Assembly: GCF_037038585.1 (NCBI RefSeq)
Contig: NC_092541.1
Coordinates: forward strand, 6,434,945-6,498,944
DNA length: 64,000 nt
From: Patagioenas fasciata
Lineage: Eukaryota > Chordata > Aves > Columbiformes > Columbidae
Direction of reading: 5' to 3'
Translations under genes and position numbers: made by a program
The notes under the pieces: generated by a model
Told to the model about the DNA's origin: nothing
Databases searched by the model: none
What the model saw: only the letters and a program-made list of their open reading frames with translations
Shown here: positions 32,312 through 44,264 of the stretch, one piece after another
Numbering within the stretch: position 1 is the stretch's first letter
Layout of the letters: every line of letters begins with the position of its first letter

Positions 32312-35300
32312 TCACAGACTGCCGTACAGGAGCCCTAGGAGAGAGGGACATGGGTCAACGGGTGTCAGCTGGGTGGGAAAGGTCCAGAGCATGACTCTTC
32401 CCAGCAAAATCTTCTTACCGTCTTGGTCCTGCAGCCACCTACAAGCTTTGGCCTGCAGAAGGTCTGACCAAGATACCTTCCATTTGTACTGGTGCAACCA
32501 GACTAAGGCCAAAACTGTGGCCCAGGCAGCTGGTTGCACAACCTGTGGGGGAAAACATAACAATCAGGGGAAAGAAATAAAAAGAAAGATCAGACCTAAA
32601 CCAACATGTGGAAAAAGACCTTCACACATACACAGATAATCTCTTAGCTTCTGAAATCCTCAAAATTGGAAAGTTCCCAGATATCTCTGCTGATTCTACC
32701 CCACACCCTCCCCGTCCCACTTCCACAAGCAGAGAGGCTCTATACCTGACTGCTTTGATCTCTTCAGCTCAGACTGGAAACCTGGAGCAGAGGAAGGCTC
32801 AGCTCATGACAGTTCCAGACTCCTGCCCCTCATCACTTACTTCACTGGGCCTTTGTCCCTCAACATCATCTCTGCTGAGCCCCAAGGCCGAGGCCAGGGC
32901 TGCAGTGAGAGCCCAGGACCCATTTGCTTTCTGAAGTGCCACCACTACCCTGAGCCCAGAAAAGTCACACAGTCTTGTTGACAGTGGTGAAATTGTCCAG
33001 TTCCAATTCAGGTTGAATGCTGGTGGTTCTTCCATCATGTCGTCTTCAGGAGAAGGTCCCCACTCCGGAAGACAGAAACATACACACAGCTCATATCATA
33101 CAATCTTGGAATTGTTTGGGTTGGAAGGGACCTTCAAGATCATCTAGTCTCAACTCCGCTGCCCTGGACAAGCAGCTGTGTAGGAAATAAAGCCTGGAAA
33201 CTGCTGTGCAAACAGCTATGCCTCTGTTAGCTTGACTCTTCTTTTGCTGAACTGTATGAGGATAAAGCTACAGATTCATGCAGCTGTTTTGACACAAAAC
33301 TTAGTGTTTGGGTATAGAGTTAAGGAAAGTTGGAGACAGAGATAAGGTTACTTCGGGCAAGTATTAATGCATTTAATTCTTAGTCTCCAGCCCAGAGTTG
33401 AGGTGTAGGAGTTTTCTTTGTTTTTCACTTCGCCCAACCCCAGCACAATGAAAATCAGGAGACCTGGTGAGAAGATAAATTCTGAAACAAGAGTTCAACC
33501 CTAGCCCAAAACATTTTGAGAATGCCCAGCTGACAAGTTTCTCCCTACCTTTACAGGATGCTGAAAACTGGGTGAGTGCCTCAGTGTCACGGGCTTTGCG
33601 ATCAAGTGTCTCAAGGCAGGACTGACACTTCTGGACCATCCAAAACTTGGTGGACTTGAACCACCCAGGCCTGAAGCCACGCAACCAGAGCAGCTGGTGG
33701 AGAACCAGGTTGCAAGAAAGAGAGAACATGGAGGAGCCTGGAGGCAAAGAATCTGACAAAGGCAGGGAGATGGGGGTTAGACTCATGGGTATTAGAGATA
33801 AGCGAAAGGATGGTCAGGTCCACAGGATAGAAGGCTGCAGTTGGTGAGGAGGCATCAGATCAACAAGCCCTGCTTTCCTCTCCCAGTCCCGTCCCCACCA
33901 TTTCTGGCCTTACCATGGTGCCAGGCATCCCTCTGTTTCATGTGTACTGCCACAACGGATGTGAAGGGGGACAGGACCCCCAGGCTGAGACTGGACTTCA
34001 CTGTGCTGTGACGAACGTCCTTCTCTGCCCTGCTCATCCCCTCCCAGGCCAGTTTCCACAGTAGGTGCATCATGGCCATGTGATGGACAGGCAGCCTGCA
34101 GGGGCAGAGAGTTAGTCTGTGGTTCCACCTTGGAGAGGAGGGGGCAATGCAGTAATGGACACCCAGGTCCTCCTCCAAGGCCCAAGCAGTGAGGCAACAG
34201 GGAAAAGACCTGGATGCCCAGAATCTCTTCCCTCCTCAGGCTACAGTGGGAGTGATGCAAGCAAAGGACACTTGCTGTCCCTCCTCCAGAGGGACCAATG
34301 CCACTCTGCCTTGTGGGCAAGTGTGTTACCCTCTTACCTGCTGTGTGATGATGGGGACAGTGAGAACCTGAGTGTGTAATCAAAGGACTGGTGGCCCATG
34401 TAGTACTGAAGGGTAACAGCTCCCTCATCCACCTCAGGATCCTAGTAATGCAGGGGAAAGTGTGACAGAAATGTTCATCTGCAAGGCACAGGCAGCCTGG
34501 CTACCTAGGTTCCCTCCCTGCTCTACTAAGATAGTAAATGTTCATGGTTGGAGCAGAAGCACTGGTGTCTGTGGGGGAAGGAAGAGGGACCTCAGAACCC
34601 TGATCGTGGTCTCTCTCAGGTCTAGTGAAGGTGAAGCATTCTCAGTGCTGGGAAGGTGAAACAGGGAGTGGGTCCTTTATCTTCCAGAAAGCCATGCCCC
34701 AGTGCATATGGTTCCTGGATCATTCTCACCTGTGCTTACCCATGGATCTGGGCATAGATGGAGCTCTGATGCCCTTGGAAGGTCATCTCAGAAGATTTTC
34801 TGATCATCAACACCTCCAGGCCAGGTGGAAGGTCCCAATGTAGTGAGATCCCACTTGCGAGAGGCTGCAGAGCCTGCTGCAGGCATTTCACTGCCTGGTG
34901 AGGGGAAGCAGAGAGTACAGGGCGCTTGCATTCCCTCACAGTGCTGGGCAGTGGGGAAATCAGAGGGAGTCTCTGAGTTGGAGTGGATGGTGGTATTTGG
35001 ATCGCTTTGCATGTCTAGGAGACCTGTGTGGGGTATTGAACAGAGTAGAGAGGTACCTGGGTCATTACCTCAGATGTCATATCCATCCTAGAGTGGATGC
35101 ACACACATTCACCTTTGGTCTCCAGGGCCATGGCCTGGGAAAGGTTGAAGCTGTCACAGCTGTTAGCAGGGAAAACAGAAACACCTGTACAGGAAAGGAG
35201 GGGGAGATTAGAGAGGGGACAAAGATGAGAGGCCTGAAAGACAAGAGCAGTACAAAGAACGAATTCTGGAGAGGTAAGAATGCTTCTAATTATAAGAGTG

Positions 35301-38300
35301 TGACTGAGTCTGGGTTTTCCCATTCACTCTGGGGTGAGAGAGGTTGTCTGCTGGACAGAGAGATCCTGAGAATGGGTTTTGGGCCCGCAGAGCACCTTGA
35401 GGTATTACAGGGTGAGGGGGAAGAGGAAAAATGCTGAGAAGAGCAGGGAAAGATTGAGAGAGGAGCTCCGCTAGATGAAGAGTACAGACAGGTTTAGGGA
35501 GGTAAGGAAAGTGTGTGGGGGTGGTTGTTGCTGAAGTTCTGATGAGGTAAAGAGAAGATCTGGGGCTAACTACGATCTGGGAGAATGTTTGAAGGACTCT
35601 GACAGTCAGTGGGACAGAAATGTTGGGAATTAGCATGTTAGGGGATAGGAACAGGGTTCCCCAATTGCTGGTGGTGGTCCTGGTAACAGCAGACCTCAGT
35701 CATGACAGCTTCCTCTTCATTGGAGACCTTCCTTTGGATGAAGATGAAAAGCTGAGGCAGAGAGGAGGAGAAACAAAGATTGCCAGGGCTGCACAGCCCC
35801 GTGGAGGACAGACACCCTCCTAAAATGCAGGAAGCCTTCCCAGTCTGTGCCCTTACCCTCTCACACCCGCTGGCCGTGAAACAGGAAAAGAGATAGTGTG
35901 TCTCCTGTCATTAACACTAGGACACCTCTAAGCACAAAGGGGCACCCCACAAGGAAGATCACCTTTCCCAAGTGCAGACAAATCTCACAGAAGTCCTACC
36001 ATGCTGCCCAACCCAAAGAGTTTGTCACTTTCTGACACGAGGTTGTCACCCCACATGCCAACTCTCACTCTGAGCCCTGAGGTCTACCTTTACTTCACTG
36101 CTTACACCCATTCCCCTCCCCGTATCCCTTTGGCCCCTGATACCTGGCGGGGATGCCCATGAAGGAGAGGAGTGCTGTAGATAAACCTTAGAAGGCCCAA
36201 CAGGTCACAGCCTCCCAGATCAGGGCAGATGGAGGAGATGCGCCCCACTGCATTGTCCATGCTTCCCTGTGTGTATTCCACACTTTGCCTGTCGAAGCGC
36301 ACCCAGTGTTAGAGGGGGGAGAACCTGGCCCACGGCTGCCCTCGTATGGCCACTCACTACGAAAGCCGTACCTCACTAAGAGTGCTACAGAAACACTCCA
36401 AAAAGAAGACTTAACCTCTTATTGCCCCGAGCAGATCCTGCCCCATAACTGCCCTCCAGCAGGATCTTGTCCTACAGTTTCACTCACCCCCTAGTTATAC
36501 TCACCCTCTGGCCCTGCTCTATCATCACCCCCAGCTCACGGATAGAAGACTTTGAAAGTGGCTCCGAAACTGTAGATGTTGAAGTAACAGCCCAGAGGCA
36601 AACTCTTGAGGAGGAAGAGCAGTGTATTCTGGGGACAGATGGAGGGATGGGCAGAGCTCAGATGGGGAAGCTGGGCAGAACACCCACCCACATGAAGCAG
36701 TTTGCCACTCTCCTCACCAGCTGGGCATGACCCATGTGGAAAATTCCACCCCCTGAAGACCTCCTCTGGTGGTACCTGTGCATCCTGGAAGAGGCTGCGG
36801 TCCATAAGAAAGAGGAATTCCCCAAATTGGCCTGAATTGGGCACTGTGTCTGGAATGTTTGGCATCAATGTCACCATCACCACAGTGTCTCCCAGCAGAG
36901 AGCCTGGAGCGTGTAGGGGAAAACAAGGAGGAATTTTAGGTTGGAACCTCCTTCCCCATCGCTTTGCTTTTGTCCCCCACATAGCTCTCAGCTCTGACCT
37001 ATTGCCTGAAAAGGCCATGAGATGCCCCCAATCTTCCTGACACCCTCTCCCTCATGTCCCCTTCCACCCTCCTCACTCACCAGGTGGAGCTTTGGGATCT
37101 CTCCTCTCCACCACAGCACTGAGATTAGGAGACCCTCTGTAATACACCAGCAAGTTCAGATCATCCTGCATCCAGGGTGGCAATTTCAAGGAGACCTGAG
37201 GACAAGCAGAGAGTGGGGAGGAAATAACCACATAAAAGGATTGAGGAGTCCTAAGCAGCATCAGCAGGCTGCAGACCCTTCTCTCCCTGTTTGTGACTCC
37301 AGCATCTGGCAGGGCCGTTACCTCAACAGATGTTTGATCTGGAGCTATGTATTGCAGAGGGGTGTGACTGCTGTTAATGGCTATATGGGACACACCATGG
37401 CCTGACCTCAGACAGATACTGAAATGTAGGCTTTTGGATGTCTTCTCCTCAGAAGAGATCCAGCCTGCAGTGAGAAAGAGATGTAAGAAGGTGAAAGAAG
37501 AGACTTTAGGGCAGCAGACAGCTGTGGTGGGGCACTGTCTGTCATTGGTAGAGGGGAAATGTGTCATCTGAGATGCCCCTTACTGTGGTGTCTAGTGCAG
37601 TGGTGGTGGCAAATCTGTTGACTCACACTGTGGTTTGCATAAGGATCTATGAGGAACTCTTGCTATGGGATATATGGGGAGACCTGGGCATTTTCTGACC
37701 ATGAGGTGCAAGGCAGAATATTCAAATTGTCTCACTGAAGCACATGTACAGTAATGGGCATCCCTCTCCTCGAGATGGATGCTGGATAATGATGTGTTCC
37801 TGCCTATGGGGTGCGTCTGGGGGATCACTCACTAGTGCATTTTCTCGAGGGAAACAGCTCACGTGGCCAGCAAAACTGGGCAGCTCCATCAGGCTGCAGT
37901 GTCAGCTCCTGGACATAGCACAGGCTGATGGTCGCTTCTCTGTTAGGAGGCAGGGTCCCCAGGAAACAAGCGAACACGGGACCCCAAAGATCTCCCTGGT
38001 CCTGCAGGTATGTCAGATTCTCCATGCCTGAAGTGGCTTTGCACAGCTGCTGGGCCTGCCATAGAGGGAGAAACATGTCACTGAGGTCTCCACAGAATTC
38101 CATTCTCTCACCTCCACCCATCATCCCAATCTGTGGACCAACCCATCCCACCACAATCCCAGTACCTCCTCCTTCTCCCAGACCATTGCTTCAATGTGAG
38201 TGTCCCCCATGGTAACGTAGAAGGTGTGTACAACGGTGTTAAAGTCCAATGGAAAGATGAACATGGTCTCCTTAGAGACTTGTGACATATTGCGGTAAAC

Positions 38301-38413
38301 CAGCTCAGACACCACATCAGCTACAAAGTCCTGGATGGATACATTTACTGTGACAGTTTCCAACTCCACTTCAGGACAGGAAGAAAAGAACCATATTCCT
38401 CTCTGGAGTAAAC
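32312..38413 (-). CDS. VWA5A: VWA5A-like gene, copy 2 (possibly a pseudogene)
   Basis: Tandem paralogue of the gene at 20-3890, same strand. Exons with splice borders: 38166-38413 and 37833-38055 (VIT), 37322-37464, 37081-37195, 36776-36903 (vWA start), 36540-36628, 36144-36288, 35669-35751, 35069-35184, 34740-34894, 34338-34441, 33914-34095, 32841-about 33043, and 32312-32542 with the stop. At least one further exon probably lies within 33555-33840. Similarity to VWA5A covers the whole length, e.g. SLHWDLPPGLEV and AAWATVLALVWLH near the C-terminus. vWA metal-site residues are lost: DRSLF for DxSxS, GGC for GGT, and IQR for the TDG of the FVFTDG strand. Exon 35669-35751 needs a GC donor, and exon 35069-35184 is one base out of phase with both neighbours. 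The start exon was not found; a CpG island is at 41940-42290. Confidence 0.75.
33096..33180 (-). mobile_element. Short CR1 3' fragment
   Basis: Complement of the CR1 end: 'ttgggttggaagggaccttcaagatcatctagtc'. It lies upstream of the exon ending near 33043, within an intron of VWA5A-like copy 2. Confidence 0.75.
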
Positions 38414-40030
38414 CTGAGGAATACAAACCAGCTGTCAGGCTCCCAGTTTACCCATAGGAAACTTGAAATTTGATGTATCTGTTGTAGTGGGAAATAGTTG
38501 TGTGTGCAGAAGCTGACAAACAGCAAATAAAAGTCCCTGAGACTCTCATGATGTTCCCCTTAGACCACAATTCCTCACATTTCTAAGCCCCTTGCTCTTC
38601 AACGACCATGACAACTGTGCCCTAAGATCACATAAAAGTGCCATGCTTCATCTAAGTTCAAGTCTACCATGGCATTGAAAGGAGTCCCCCAGCACATAGC
38701 ATGAGACAGGCCCACAATAGAGCTTCATGCAATTGGCAGGAGGTGGTCCTCAAACCTTCACACCATATCTCAGAGACAGGAGCAGGTTCCACTGCCTGTT
38801 TTGAGAGTAATGCTCCAAAGAGATGACCTTGATTTTCATCGTAAGAAGATACACTACTCATTTTGGACTACTGGAAGGGAGGAGGAGGACCACACAAATG
38901 GCACTTAGTATGGCATCAAAGGTGGAACTACAGGAAGTCAACTCATCTCCTTTCTGTTGTCAGCAGTGGAGATGTTTCTCACTGACCTCCCTTTCTCACT
39001 TGTCATACTTGTAGAGTCTGCTTTATTTGAGGCCAACAATGTGTAGATCTGAATTTGGTTGGAAGATGGCTTTGATGACCTCCCTTCCTGGTATGATAGC
39101 AGCCCATGGCAAGCCAACCTTCTCCATACCTTTACCCTTGGTTTGAAATTAAGAGCATCTCATATTAGGGCAAGGTTTGGCATCAGTGGTACATCAAACC
39201 TGAACGTAAAATGCATTGGAGTAGTGTCTTAGTCAAGAATGGTGTAAGGTATGTGGTATATGACTTTCAGAGGGGTTGCTGTAATGTCTTGGAAGGGGAT
39301 GGTGTACAGAAGATGATACAGTTCAGCTGGAGAGGATGATGCAACTCACCAATCAAGTGATGTACGTAGCTATCACAAAACAATTCAGTAAGGGATGATT
39401 CAGCACCACAGTAGAGGTGATGCAGTATCACAACACCGAGGAGTGTTGCCCCCCATCCTACAATAGCAGACGTCTTCTGCATCATCCTTCCACTTTATGG
39501 ATGCAGGTGAGGTGAATCACACTTACAATAACATCTTTTGCTATGCCAAACAGAAAAGGTGAAAGATTACTAAAGACCATGCTCCTGAGTTCCCAGAACA
39601 TGATGAGATGTGCCTCCCAGGCAAGCACCGAAGATATCAGTTCCCTCCCACATTGCTCTCCCAGCTAAAATCTTTTCCACTGCTCACAGATGCCACCCTT
39701 GTGGCCCCAACTCACCCCTGCACATATACTGTTTGCTCAGGATGCCACTTTTCCTCATCTTGACTTGTTGGCTGAAGACAGATTCTGTATGGGGAAGAGC
39801 ATAAGGTGAGCTATGAGGGTCTTGTGAAGAAAGCCTGGGCACGTCCATCTTCCCTTCCTCCAAGATATATAGCTCCCACCCACATATATGGGCCAAGATG
39901 ACTCTGCTTCCTCACATCCCAGCTCAGGATCCTTTTTTCCCCCTCTCTCACCAGTCTGGTAGCAGATTGGTAAGAGAGAGACCTGGGGTGGGAGTTGAAG
40001 GTATCAGAAATGCCTATTGGTTCAATGGGG
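38414..40030. other. Upstream/intronic sequence of VWA5A-like copy 2
   Basis: No exon could be supported. The first coding exon of the gene may lie here or nearer the CpG island at 41940. The stretch includes loosely repetitive GATGAT/GTAT words around 39290-39430. Confidence 0.35.
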
Positions 40031-40335
40031 TGGTGGTGCTTTGCGAGGGTGAAAACTCACGAACTCCACACAATCCAATATGAATTCAAGCGAAGCCATT
40101 TATTACAGAAACAAGCCTCCTTATATATGCAGTTATTTCCTGATCACACATCCACGCTCCAAGCATGCATTGGCTGATTGGATATTGTTCATGTTCACGA
40201 GCTGTCCACGCGCCCGAGTCTCACTACTGTTTTTCAGGGTGCTGTTTTTCAGCCTTCAAGCTGACCTTGAGATTCCTTTGGCTAGTTCAGAAATAAATCT
40301 CCATCTAATAGAAACCCATCCACACAACAACCTCA
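40031..40335 (-). mobile_element. Solo LTR, class II ERV-like
   Basis: On the minus strand it begins near TGTTGTGTGGATGGG, has TATATAAGG (about 40120) and AATAAA (about 40099) some 20 bases apart, then CTTCGCTTGAATTC, and ends near CTTTGCAAAGCACC-type sequence. The close TATA-AATAAA layout is the same as in the ERV LTRs at 26284 and 30191, though the sequence differs. I found no target-site duplication, so the ends are uncertain. Confidence 0.5.
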
Positions 40336-40339
40336 AGAA

Positions 40340-41930
40340 AACCCCTCAAATCTCCCAGAGTGCTTAATTCAGATTAGAGCACAGGGAGGGTGGGAGCAAT
40401 GATGGGTCACAGCCTGCGACATAAGGCACAGCATGAGTTTGAGCCCCCAGCAGCGACACCAGTAACAATGTTGACAGAGGAAGAAATGAGCAGAAGGGTG
40501 GACAAATAGAGCGGGTGAAGCACCATCTAGGAGGATGGGTGGAGGAAAGCATGATTTGTGTGAGTGGTGCAGCTGGGTAGTTGGAGAGGACTGTATTCAG
40601 TGGCAGTAGGAGTGAATGACAGATAAAAGTGACCATGTGGGGAGCTGAGGAAGGGAATGGATGACAGAATTCATAGTTGGGATACAACGATGCCCTTCCA
40701 GGGAAGTGGAGGGCAGGAGGGTGTTGGAGGAATTGATGAGCAAGCACAGTTGTGTGGAGTAAGAGGGAGAAGATGACTGAAAGTGCCCAGTTTGTGGCAG
40801 TTCTGTCAATTAGGTACCTGAAACCAGAAGATCTGTGTACAGGTCAGTGGTCTGAACTCTTCCAGTACTGAACAGAGCCTTAACTCAGTTGTAAAAACAT
40901 GAGACAGAGAAGGGACATTTGCAGTGAGGAGCCCTAGCACAGGCGAGCAGTCCTCGCAAAGGTATTGTGTCTAGTTTGGAAATGACAGGACATCTAAAAT
41001 TACACTAGACACCCAGATTTCAAAAACTAAATCTCACCCCTAAATTTAAATATTAATGAGAGGAAGAACCTCTTCCTCTTAGTGCAAGAGTAGGATTCAG
41101 TTGAAGATTAACAGTATAAATGTAGGTATTTAAAATAGATACATTTGAGTTAACTTCTAAACCCCTACAAGGTGGTTTCCCAGAGGGCACAGAAGGAGAG
41201 GGTGGGAATGGGACAAAGGAATGAAGAGCCAGGGGGACGTGAGGGGGGATAGAATGAGGAAGCGAAAGAGGGATGTGCATCTTCTGTTGTAGTGATTCTG
41301 ATGGAGGGACCGTTGTACATCGAGGAGTTAATGATCCACGTAGCAGTTAATCTGAGGCAGCACAGGACTGTGCTGTGCTGCACATACAGCTTGGCCTTCA
41401 GGCCTGTGCTGGGCTGCACAAATTCCCTGGCCGCAGGGTAACCTCAGCCTGCTCGTTATACCAGAGCTGGCTCTAGAACATGCACATTGTAGTATTCTGC
41501 GTGTTGATTGGAGACCCGTTGGATGCTGCACAAGCCAGGTTACCAGCATCTGGCATGGCATAAGGTTATCTGTGCTATTGTCATTTTCTCTAGGAAATAG
41601 GTTTCAAATGAATCTGAGTGTCTTTCTTCCTGGGCTCGTAGTGAACCTGCACCTTCCTCCTGAGGCAAAACATGGTGTAGTTGGTGGGTCCTAGCGAGAA
41701 ATACTTTTCTGGAAAAAGAGTAATGGGGACAGACTGAGAGCCTGGCTGTCCCCGACCCAGCCATGCACGGCAGTCGCAAGAAACTTGGCCCAGCTGTTTT
41801 TCTCATAAATTGGGAAAGTGAGAAGGAATTACCTGAATGTCCCAGCCCAGCTGAAATACTGATGTGTCTCAAGCAACAAGGGGTAGGGCAAGTAAAAGCC
41901 AAGGAAAGCTTTTGCTGTATTTGTTCCTAA
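40340..41930. other. No gene seen
   Basis: Sequence between the solo LTR and the CpG island. A short internal duplication is seen around 41366-41415, where 'ggcctgtgctgggctgcaca' echoes 'gactgtgctgtgctgcacat'. No exon was supported. Confidence 0.35.
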
Positions 41931-41939
41931 CGTGCTTGG

Positions 41940-42290
41940 GGTGGACACGGGGATGTTCGGAGCCGAAGCCGCGGTCCCCCATGAGCAGCGCAGGCAGGTC
42001 CCGGGCAGCAAACGGTGGCGGGGGCGCACGGGCGGCCCGTCCCGAGCCCCCTGAGACACGAACCGCTTGGCGGGGGAGAACGGGCCGGGGAGGCCTCGCG
42101 GACCCGGCGGGGCGGGGGCGGGAGTGCGGCAACAGCAGCGCTGCGGCCGCGGGATGGAGCGGAGCCCCCGGCCCCGGCCCCGCCGCCCGCCCCGGTCACT
42201 GGGAACAGGCGCTTCCTAAACGCGGTTCCACCCCTGCAGGGGCGGCCCCGCTCCAGCGCGGCTCACCCGGGAGGCTGCGGGGAAATGGCA
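41940..42290. promoter_or_regulatory. CpG island, probable promoter of VWA5A-like copy 2
   Basis: Very GC-rich, CpG-dense block, 3.5 kb upstream of the first recognised VIT exon (38413) of the minus-strand gene. It mirrors the island at 5460-5960 upstream of copy 1. Open readings in several frames are a GC effect. Confidence 0.55.
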
Positions 42291-42299
42291 GAGGGAACT

Positions 42300-43070
42300 A
42301 GCGCTTGAAGGGTTAAACACATAGCAAGTGCCTGGCTTAGAGCTTTGTAACCTGTTTGTGTTAACATAGCTACATCTCAAACGACTCCACAAGAATCAAC
42401 GTAACTTTTTCATGTAAATCTAGGGTTTGCGCAGAGCAAAAGGAAGCAAAGTCAGCAGGTCCAAACCCAACACTGGAGCTTGGACTTCACTCACCACCAA
42501 ATGCAAGGGCAAGTATAATTCTCCTTACTGTACTCAGCCGAGAAAGCTCTCTCTGGTGCTTTCAGAGATTCTTGTCTTTATTCAACCATCCTTGCTGTCT
42601 GTTTGTTTAAACTGTACTTGGATAACCCTCCGGATTCTGGAGGACCCCTTCATCAGCAGAACTCCTGGGGAGAGAGCTTCTTTTGATGAAACTGAGAGTG
42701 GCTGAATTGATAAAAGGCTGAAAATATGATTCTTTGTTCCTAGTAGAAATCCTGGTTTACCAGCAACTGCTTTTAAGGATCCCCATAGCAAAATTCCTAT
42801 GCTTGCACATCCGTGTTCCTGTATTTTACTTTCTCTCAGGTAAGAGACCAAATTTACAAATATCATGATCAACTCATTGTGAATTTGGACCTTAGCCTGC
42901 TATCCTTGACCTTAGAGATCCCAAATGTGCAGGCACCATTTGAACTAAGTGGCCTGGCAGGATGGGGCAGCAAACACAGTCAAACAGAAGCCTCAAGCCT
43001 TTGCCAGGATGTGGTGAGCGCAGACAGACAAATACACATATGCACATATAACAGGTCTGCCCTCTTTTGA
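42300..43070. other. No gene seen
   Basis: Moderate-GC sequence between CpG island and purine tract. No exon, RNA gene or repeat family was recognised. Confidence 0.35.
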
Positions 43071-43071
43071 C

Positions 43072-43180
43072 AAGGAGGGAAGGAGGGAAGGAGGGAAGGA
43101 GGGAAGGAGGGAAGGAAGGAAGGAAGGAAGGAAGGAAGGAAGGAAGGAAGGAAGGAAGGAGGGAGGGAGGGAGGGAAGGA
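43072..43180 (+). repeat. GGAA/GGGA purine microsatellite
   Basis: About 109 bases of pure purine: (GGAGGGAA)n, then (GGAA)n, then (GGGA)n. It is directly followed by a CR1 element. A longer tract of the same kind is at 50764-51073. Confidence 0.95.
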
Positions 43181-44262
43181 GCTCACAGCTAAATTGAGGA
43201 GGTGTGGTCTAGACAATAGAGTAGTGAGGTGGGTTGCGAACTGGCTTAAGGAGAGAAGCCAGAGAGTGGTGGTCAATGGTGCGAAGTCCAGTTGGAGACC
43301 AGTATCTAGTGGAGTGCCTCAGGGGTCAGTACTGGGGCCAATATTATTCAATATATTCATTAACTATTTGGACGAGGGAATTGATTGTACTAACAGCAAG
43401 TTTGCTGATGACACCAAGCTGGGAGGAGTGGCTGACACTGGAAGCTGTGCTGCCATCCAGAGACCTGGACAGGCTGGAGAGTTGGGCGGGGGATAACCTG
43501 ATGGAATTTAACAAGGGAAAGTGTAGAGTCCTGCATCTGGGCAGGAACAACCCCAGGGTCAGTATAGGTTGGGGAATGACCTATTAGAGAGCAGTGTAGG
43601 GGAAAGGGACCTGGGGGTCCTGGTGGACAACAGGATGACCATGAGCCAGCACTGTGCCCTTGTGGCCAGGAAGGCCAACGGCATCCTCGGGTGTATTACA
43701 AGGGGGGTGGTCAGTAGATCGAGAGAGGTCCTCCTTCCCCTCTACTCCGCCCTGGTGAGACCCCATCTGGAATATTGTGTCCAGTTCTGGGCCTCTCAGT
43801 TCAAGAAGGACAGGAAACTGCTGGATAGGGTCCAGCATAGGGCAACAAAGATGCTGAAGGGAGTGGAGCATCTCCCTTATGACGAAAGGCTGAGGAAGCT
43901 GGGGCTCTTTAGCTTGGAGGACACTGAGGGGTGACCTTATTAATGTTTACAGATATATAAAGGAGGATGGAGCCAGGCTCTTCTCGCTGACAACCAATGA
44001 CAGGACAAGGGGTAATGGGTTCAAACTGGAACACAAAAGGTTCCACTTAAATTTGAGAAGAAACTTCTTCTCAGCGAGGGTGTCAGAGCCTGGCCCAGGC
44101 TGCCCAGGGAGGCTGTGGAGTCTCCTTCTGTGCAGACATTCAAACCCGCCTGGACCCCTTCCTGTGGAACCTCAGCTGGGTGTTCCTGCTCCATGGGGGG
44201 CTTGCACTGGATGAGGTTTCCAGGTCCCTTCCAACCCCTGACATTCTTGGATTCTGTGACTA
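43181..44262 (+). mobile_element. CR1 LINE with reverse-transcriptase C-terminal half
   Basis: 1.1 kb of CR1 on the plus strand. The RT ORF is readable in two frames: 43194-43496 ([19 protein letters not shown] and the active-site region FADDTKLGG) and 43569-43934 ([25 protein letters not shown]). A frameshift lies near 43450-43570. The 3' UTR follows, ending at 'ggtcccttccaacccctgacattcttggattctgtgac'. The 5' end is truncated at the purine tract. Confidence 0.92.
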
Positions 44263-44264
44263 CA

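Noticed and set aside
33555-33840. Two overlapping minus-strand frames in VWA5A-like copy 2
   Set aside because: At least one exon is expected here, but the frames compete and I could not fix the borders, so no separate exon is listed.
43194-43934. Reverse-transcriptase-like frames as a possible host gene
   Set aside because: They are the tail of a 5'-truncated CR1 LINE with a typical CR1 3' end.
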